Part shown: one piece after another, positions 31,278 to 33,851 of the stretch
Layout: the number at the start of each line of letters is the position of its first letter
Numbering within the stretch: position 1 is the first letter of the stretch
NCBI RefSeq assembly: GCF_001968985.1
Contig: NZ_MOEN01000016.1
Coordinates: 1 to 33,851 of the forward strand
Direction of reading: 5' to 3'
DNA: 33,851 bases
Source of the DNA: Desulfurobacterium indicum
GTDB lineage: Bacteria > Aquificota > Aquificia > Desulfurobacteriales > Desulfurobacteriaceae
Translations under genes and position numbers: made by a program
The notes under the pieces: generated by a model
What the model was told of the DNA's origin: nothing
Database searches by the model: none
The model's input: only the letters and a program-made list of their open reading frames with translations

Positions 31278-32033
31278 ATGTATCGCGTGGATCTAGAACT
31301 TTTTGAAGGACCTCTCGACCTTTTAATTTACCTGATAAGAAAAAAAGAGGTTAGTATTTACGACATTCCCATATCTGAAATAACCAAAGAATTCCTTCAC
31401 TACATAGAAACGATGAAAGAACTGAACATTCCACTGGCTTCTGAATTCATAGTAATGGCTGCAACTCTTGCAAAGATAAAATCGGAAATGCTAATTCCTC
31501 GAGACGACGATTACGACCCCAGAAAGGCAATCGTTCAGGCAATAGAAGAATATCTAAAGATAAAAAAAGGAGTCAAAAAGTTAGAAGAACTTGAAAACCT
31601 ACAGGCAGAGATGTTCTCTAATAACACCGCCGACATTGTTTTTCAATTCCAGGACAAAATAAAGATAGCAAACACACCGGAAGACCTTAAAGAAACACTT
31701 ATGAATCTTCTTGAAAGGAAAGAGCCGGACACAGGAGCAAAGCTATCCCTTAACAGTGAAAGGTTTAAAGTATCCGTAAAGATAGAGAAAATCAGAAGAC
31801 TCCTTAAAAAGCATGAAGTAATAAAGTTTTCAAAACTAATGGAAGAATCCATTTGTAAGCTGGAAGTTATCGTCTATTTCTTAGCAATACTTGAACTGTG
31901 CAAAATAGGCGAAGCCGCCGTAAGTAAGGAAGACGATGACATAATAATATCAAAGGTCTGCAAGCTTTTCACTGATAATGTCCTGTTTACTCTTGAGCGT
32001 GAAAAAGCGATAGAGGTAGGAAACCCTATCTAA
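31278..32033 (+). CDS. scpA: Segregation and condensation protein A
   Basis: A 251-residue kleisin that bridges SMC heads in bacterial condensin. The N-terminal block LELFEGPLDLLIYLIRKKEV and YDIPISEITKEFLHYI is diagnostic. ASEFIVMAATLAKIKSEMLI follows, and the C-terminal winged helix includes VIVYFLAILELCKIG and a DDDIIIS end. About 25 further residues (VCKLFTDNVLFTLEREKAI...) follow the usual end, and this tail lies over the antisense Xer-like gene for 84 bases. scpB is not in the window. Confidence 0.94.
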   Translation: MYRVDLELFEGPLDLLIYLIRKKEVSIYDIPISEITKEFLHYIETMKELNIPLASEFIVMAATLAKIKSEMLIPRDDDYDPRKAIVQAIEEYLKIKKGVKKLEELENLQAEMFSNNTADIVFQFQDKIKIANTPEDLKETLMNLLERKEPDTGAKLSLNSERFKVSVKIEKIRRLLKKHEVIKFSKLMEESICKLEVIVYFLAILELCKIGEAAVSKEDDDIIISKVCKLFTDNVLFTLEREKAIEVGNPI

Positions 32034-32735
32034 AGAAAGCCCGGAAAACTCAACAACAATATCAACCGGAAGCCCTTTTCTAATCAATCTGTAAGCATAA
32101 TTCTCTCTAAAATCATTGAGGGAAAAAGTCTTTCCCGTTATCTTAAAGAAAGTAACCTTTAAGCTGTTAGGATTTACAGAAAGTGTAACGACGCCGCTAT
32201 TTTCAGCCTCTTCCAAAATTTTAACAACTTCTTTATCTACCAATAGTCTCTTTATCTTACCTTCATCAATAGCAGGAACTTTATCAATATATTTAACAGT
32301 GAATTTTTTCAATTTAGCTATTTCGGAAGGTTTTAACCCCAGATAAAACATCATCACAAGAGCAACTTTAGTATCCTTTTTTCTACTTCCAACCGCTTTT
32401 TTATAAAATTCCTTCAATTTATTATCATCTATTAGAACAAAATTCTTAAAATCGTCTTCCATATCAACGGAAACGGAAAGCTTTATCCCAAAAGTAAGTG
32501 AAAGATATTTCCTTATTCCGGAAAGTGCGGTTTTCAAACTTCCCGAGGTCTTATAAGTCGAAGACAAAAAAGAAATTAATTTATATTCATCAAACTTCTT
32601 TTCCTTAAAGCCGTAAAATCTCAAAAAAAGATAAAACTTCTCCACTGCTCGCAGATAAGTAGCTATTGAATTTTGAGAGTAACCTTGTTTTTCCAGATAC
32701 CGCTTAAAATCTTCAACCCTTTTATTGACAACCAC
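31950..32735 (-). CDS. Xer/phage-integrase-like protein with degenerate catalytic residues
   Basis: A 261-residue protein from GTG 32735 (AAGGAG eight bases upstream; a TTG at 32753 lacks a site). The N-terminal SAM-like core-binding domain is clear: VEDFKRYLEKQGYSQNSIAT and TALSGIRKYLSLTFG. In the catalytic half the Arg I motif reads YLGLKPSEIAKLK (Lys for Arg). The H-x-x-R-H box reads LNDFRENYA (Asn and Glu for the two His, Arg kept). The G-H segment reads SGLSLDRVSYLYR (no His, a Tyr remains). Most of the R-K-H-R-H/W-Y set is therefore altered, so strand cleavage is doubtful. It runs against scpA with an 84-base antisense overlap. Confidence 0.75.
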   Translation of the reverse strand: MVVNKRVEDFKRYLEKQGYSQNSIATYLRAVEKFYLFLRFYGFKEKKFDEYKLISFLSSTYKTSGSLKTALSGIRKYLSLTFGIKLSVSVDMEDDFKNFVLIDDNKLKEFYKKAVGSRKKDTKVALVMMFYLGLKPSEIAKLKKFTVKYIDKVPAIDEGKIKRLLVDKEVVKILEEAENSGVVTLSVNPNSLKVTFFKITGKTFSLNDFRENYAYRLIRKGLPVDIVVEFSGLSLDRVSYLYRFFTLKSKQDIISEKLADL

Positions 32736-32826
32736 AACAAATACTCCTTCCAAACGTTAAGAAATTCCCAATTGAACCTTAAGAATTTTACCAATACCAT
32801 TAAACAAAAAGTAGTCGGGAAAGATT

Positions 32827-33532
32827 ATGGAGCATTTTAATATTTCGATACACGACATCACAAAGAGCACCTTGAAAAACGTAAAAAAGCTTAAAGAAAT
32901 CCTTAAGGAAGAAGGAATGGAAAAAATCTCTTACCTTCTAATCCCTTACTACCACGAAAAAGAGTGTTTGACAGAAATAGCAGATGAAATTAAAAGCCTT
33001 GTGAGAAACGGAGAACCCATCCTCCACGGATATACACACAAAGGAAAAAAACTCAAAAAACTATCACCTACAAAATTACTCACTGACAACGAAGGAGAAT
33101 TTATCTCCCACAATAACATAGAAGAACGGCTGATAAAGGGAAAAGAAATCCTCAAAAAGATCAACATAGAACCAGAAGGCTTCATAGCACCCGCATGGTT
33201 AATGAAAAAACGACTTTAAATACCTAAAAAAACTTAATTTCAAATTCACAACTTCAAGATTTTTCATATATAACCTCAAAAACAAAGAAAAAATTTTCTC
33301 TCCAGTAATAACATTCAGTTCAAGAGAACCTATCCAGTGGATTTCAATGGAAACGTTTTTGCCACAAATAGATCTTTACGCACGGTTCCTCAAAGTTGTC
33401 AGGGTAGCACTTCACCCTTCCGATGCAGAAAATGAAGAAAAAATCAGATACATCCGGAAAGGAATAAGAGACTTAAAACGACTTGGAAAGGAATCTTTTA
33501 TAAACGAAATCTTAAACGGGGAAAAATCATGA
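32827..33532 (+). pseudogene. DUF2334 polysaccharide-deacetylase-like gene with a one-base frameshift
   Basis: Frame 1 runs from ATG 32827 and stops at 33219 just after FIAPAWLMKK. Another frame takes over at once with NDFKYLKKLNFKFTTS and continues to TGA 33530-33532, with VRVALHPSD near its end. Removing one A from the A6 run at 33205-33210 joins them as WLM-K-NDFK, giving a 234-residue product of normal form. The total length of 706 bases is one more than a multiple of three. The joined protein has the SIHDIT start, the ILHGYTHKG metal-site motif and the LHPSD end of the deacetylase-like DUF2334 family. The ATGA overlap with the next gene shows the second frame was the true end. It may be a real mutation, a phase-variable or slippage site, or a sequencing error. 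Confidence 0.8.
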
Positions 33533-33774
33533 TAAAGGTAGATTTACATCTCCACTCCAGAGCATCAAACAGACCTGCCGGCTTTCTTTCAAAAAAACTC
33601 AATATATGTGAAAGCTATTCAGAACCTCTAAAACTATACGAAAAGCTAAAAAGCCGCGGAATGACTCTTTTTACACTTACCGACCACGATTCAATAGCGG
33701 GATGTCTCGAAATTGCTCATCTGCCAAACACATTCATAAGCGAAGAAATAACAACTCAATTCCCTGAAGATGGA
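33529..33774 (+). pseudogene. PHP-domain phosphoesterase, 5' part interrupted by the IS
   Basis: ATG 33529 overlaps the preceding stop (ATGA). The 82 residues before the IS include VDLHLHSRAS (first PHP metal motif), YEKLKSRGMTLFTLTDHDS (second motif, T-D-H-D) and NTFISEEITTQFPEDG. The start resembles PHP proteins that sit next to glycosyltransferases. The IS begins at 33775 directly after the PEDG-coding sequence and replaces the expected continuation with five unrelated residues and a stop. The rest of the metal site and any later domain are missing from the window, so this copy is inactivated unless the remainder restarts elsewhere. Confidence 0.85.
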
Positions 33775-33851
33775 GGTTGTGTCAATAATTTTGTGTAAAC
33801 CATTAGGAGTACCTCCTGGAGAACATATCCTGAAGTTCTTCCTTAGCCTCA
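33775..33851 (-). mobile_element. 3' end of the same insertion sequence, right copy
   Basis: It begins GGTTGTGTCAATAATTTTGT at 33775 and matches the reverse complement of bases 1-76 without a mismatch. It carries the minus-strand transposase end and interrupts the PHP-domain gene. Its orientation is opposite to the left copy, so both transposases read inward. Target duplications cannot be checked because the outer ends lie beyond the window. Confidence 0.8.
33803..33851 (-). CDS. Transposase C-terminus (partial, runs off the right edge)
   Basis: The minus-strand frame ends with a TAA at 33805-33803 and encodes the same last 15 residues (EAKEELQDMFSRRYS) as the left copy. Only the extreme C-terminus is in the window. 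The recurrence of the identical coding end in two insertion sites supports a multicopy, recently active element. Confidence 0.6.
   Translation of the reverse strand, partial: EAKEELQDMFSRRYS

Noticed and set aside
33205-33219. Selenocysteine or stop-codon readthrough to explain the broken deacetylase-like gene
   Set aside because: The stop is TAA, not TGA, and the continuation is in a different frame, so a frameshift is the only simple explanation.

Overview
The window reads as a compact, AT-rich bacterial chromosome segment. The gene set suggests an anaerobic, flagellated, probably thermophilic and autotrophic bacterium. I would place it near the Desulfurobacteriaceae (Aquificota), but this is inferred from gene content and no search was run. 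Pointers are futalosine-route menaquinone enzymes, an archaeal-type AGOG 8-oxoguanine glycosylase, a CODH-family protein, a selenocysteine tRNA, sigma54- and sigma28-type promoters, a MthK-like K+ channel and SpeD polyamine synthesis.

Both ends lie inside copies of the same insertion sequence. Bases 1-76 are a perfect reverse complement of 33775-33850, and each copy carries the last 15 codons of a transposase, probably IS256/mutator family. The left copy abuts the 3' remnant of a GGDEF gene and the right copy cuts a PHP-domain gene, so the window is probably an assembly contig bounded by a multicopy IS.

Layout. (1) 191-3139, minus strand: a Crp/Fnr-type regulator, a YgbA-like nitrosative-stress protein and a CODH-family protein. 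The last lacks one of the cysteines that bind the Ni,Fe C-cluster and has Glu there. A TTGAT-N4-GTCAA box lies upstream. This looks like a nitric oxide/hydroxylamine defence operon rather than a CO-oxidation operon. (2) 3301-6244, plus: AGOG DNA glycosylase, a NifX/NifB-like protein, a Cys-rich DUF1847-like protein and an unusually small CcsA/ResB-like pair. (3) 6289-8140, minus: glnB-glnA with a sigma54-like promoter, then selC (tRNA-Sec) at 8263-8357. (4) 8456-12656, plus: K+ channel, three membrane proteins of unknown function and aroK. (5) 12633-24552, minus: hisG, a methyltransferase, a three-domain glycosyltransferase, a sulfotransferase-like protein and two glycosyltransferase/TPR proteins lead into flagellin (own sigma28 promoter), flaG, fliD, fliS, a small protein and bioD. 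This looks like a flagellin glycosylation, and possibly sulfation, island. (6) 24656-29585: purD; two tandem MqnE-like radical SAM genes behind a DtxR/MntR-type regulator; speD with a possible leader ORF; a DksA/TraR-type protein. (7) 29648-33774: mraY, a CBS-domain protein, scpA, a degenerate Xer-like recombinase antisense to the scpA end, and a DUF2334 deacetylase-like gene broken by one extra A, coupled to the IS-truncated PHP gene.

The most notable candidates are the deviant CooS/YgbA/Crp operon and the sulfotransferase-containing flagellin-modification island.
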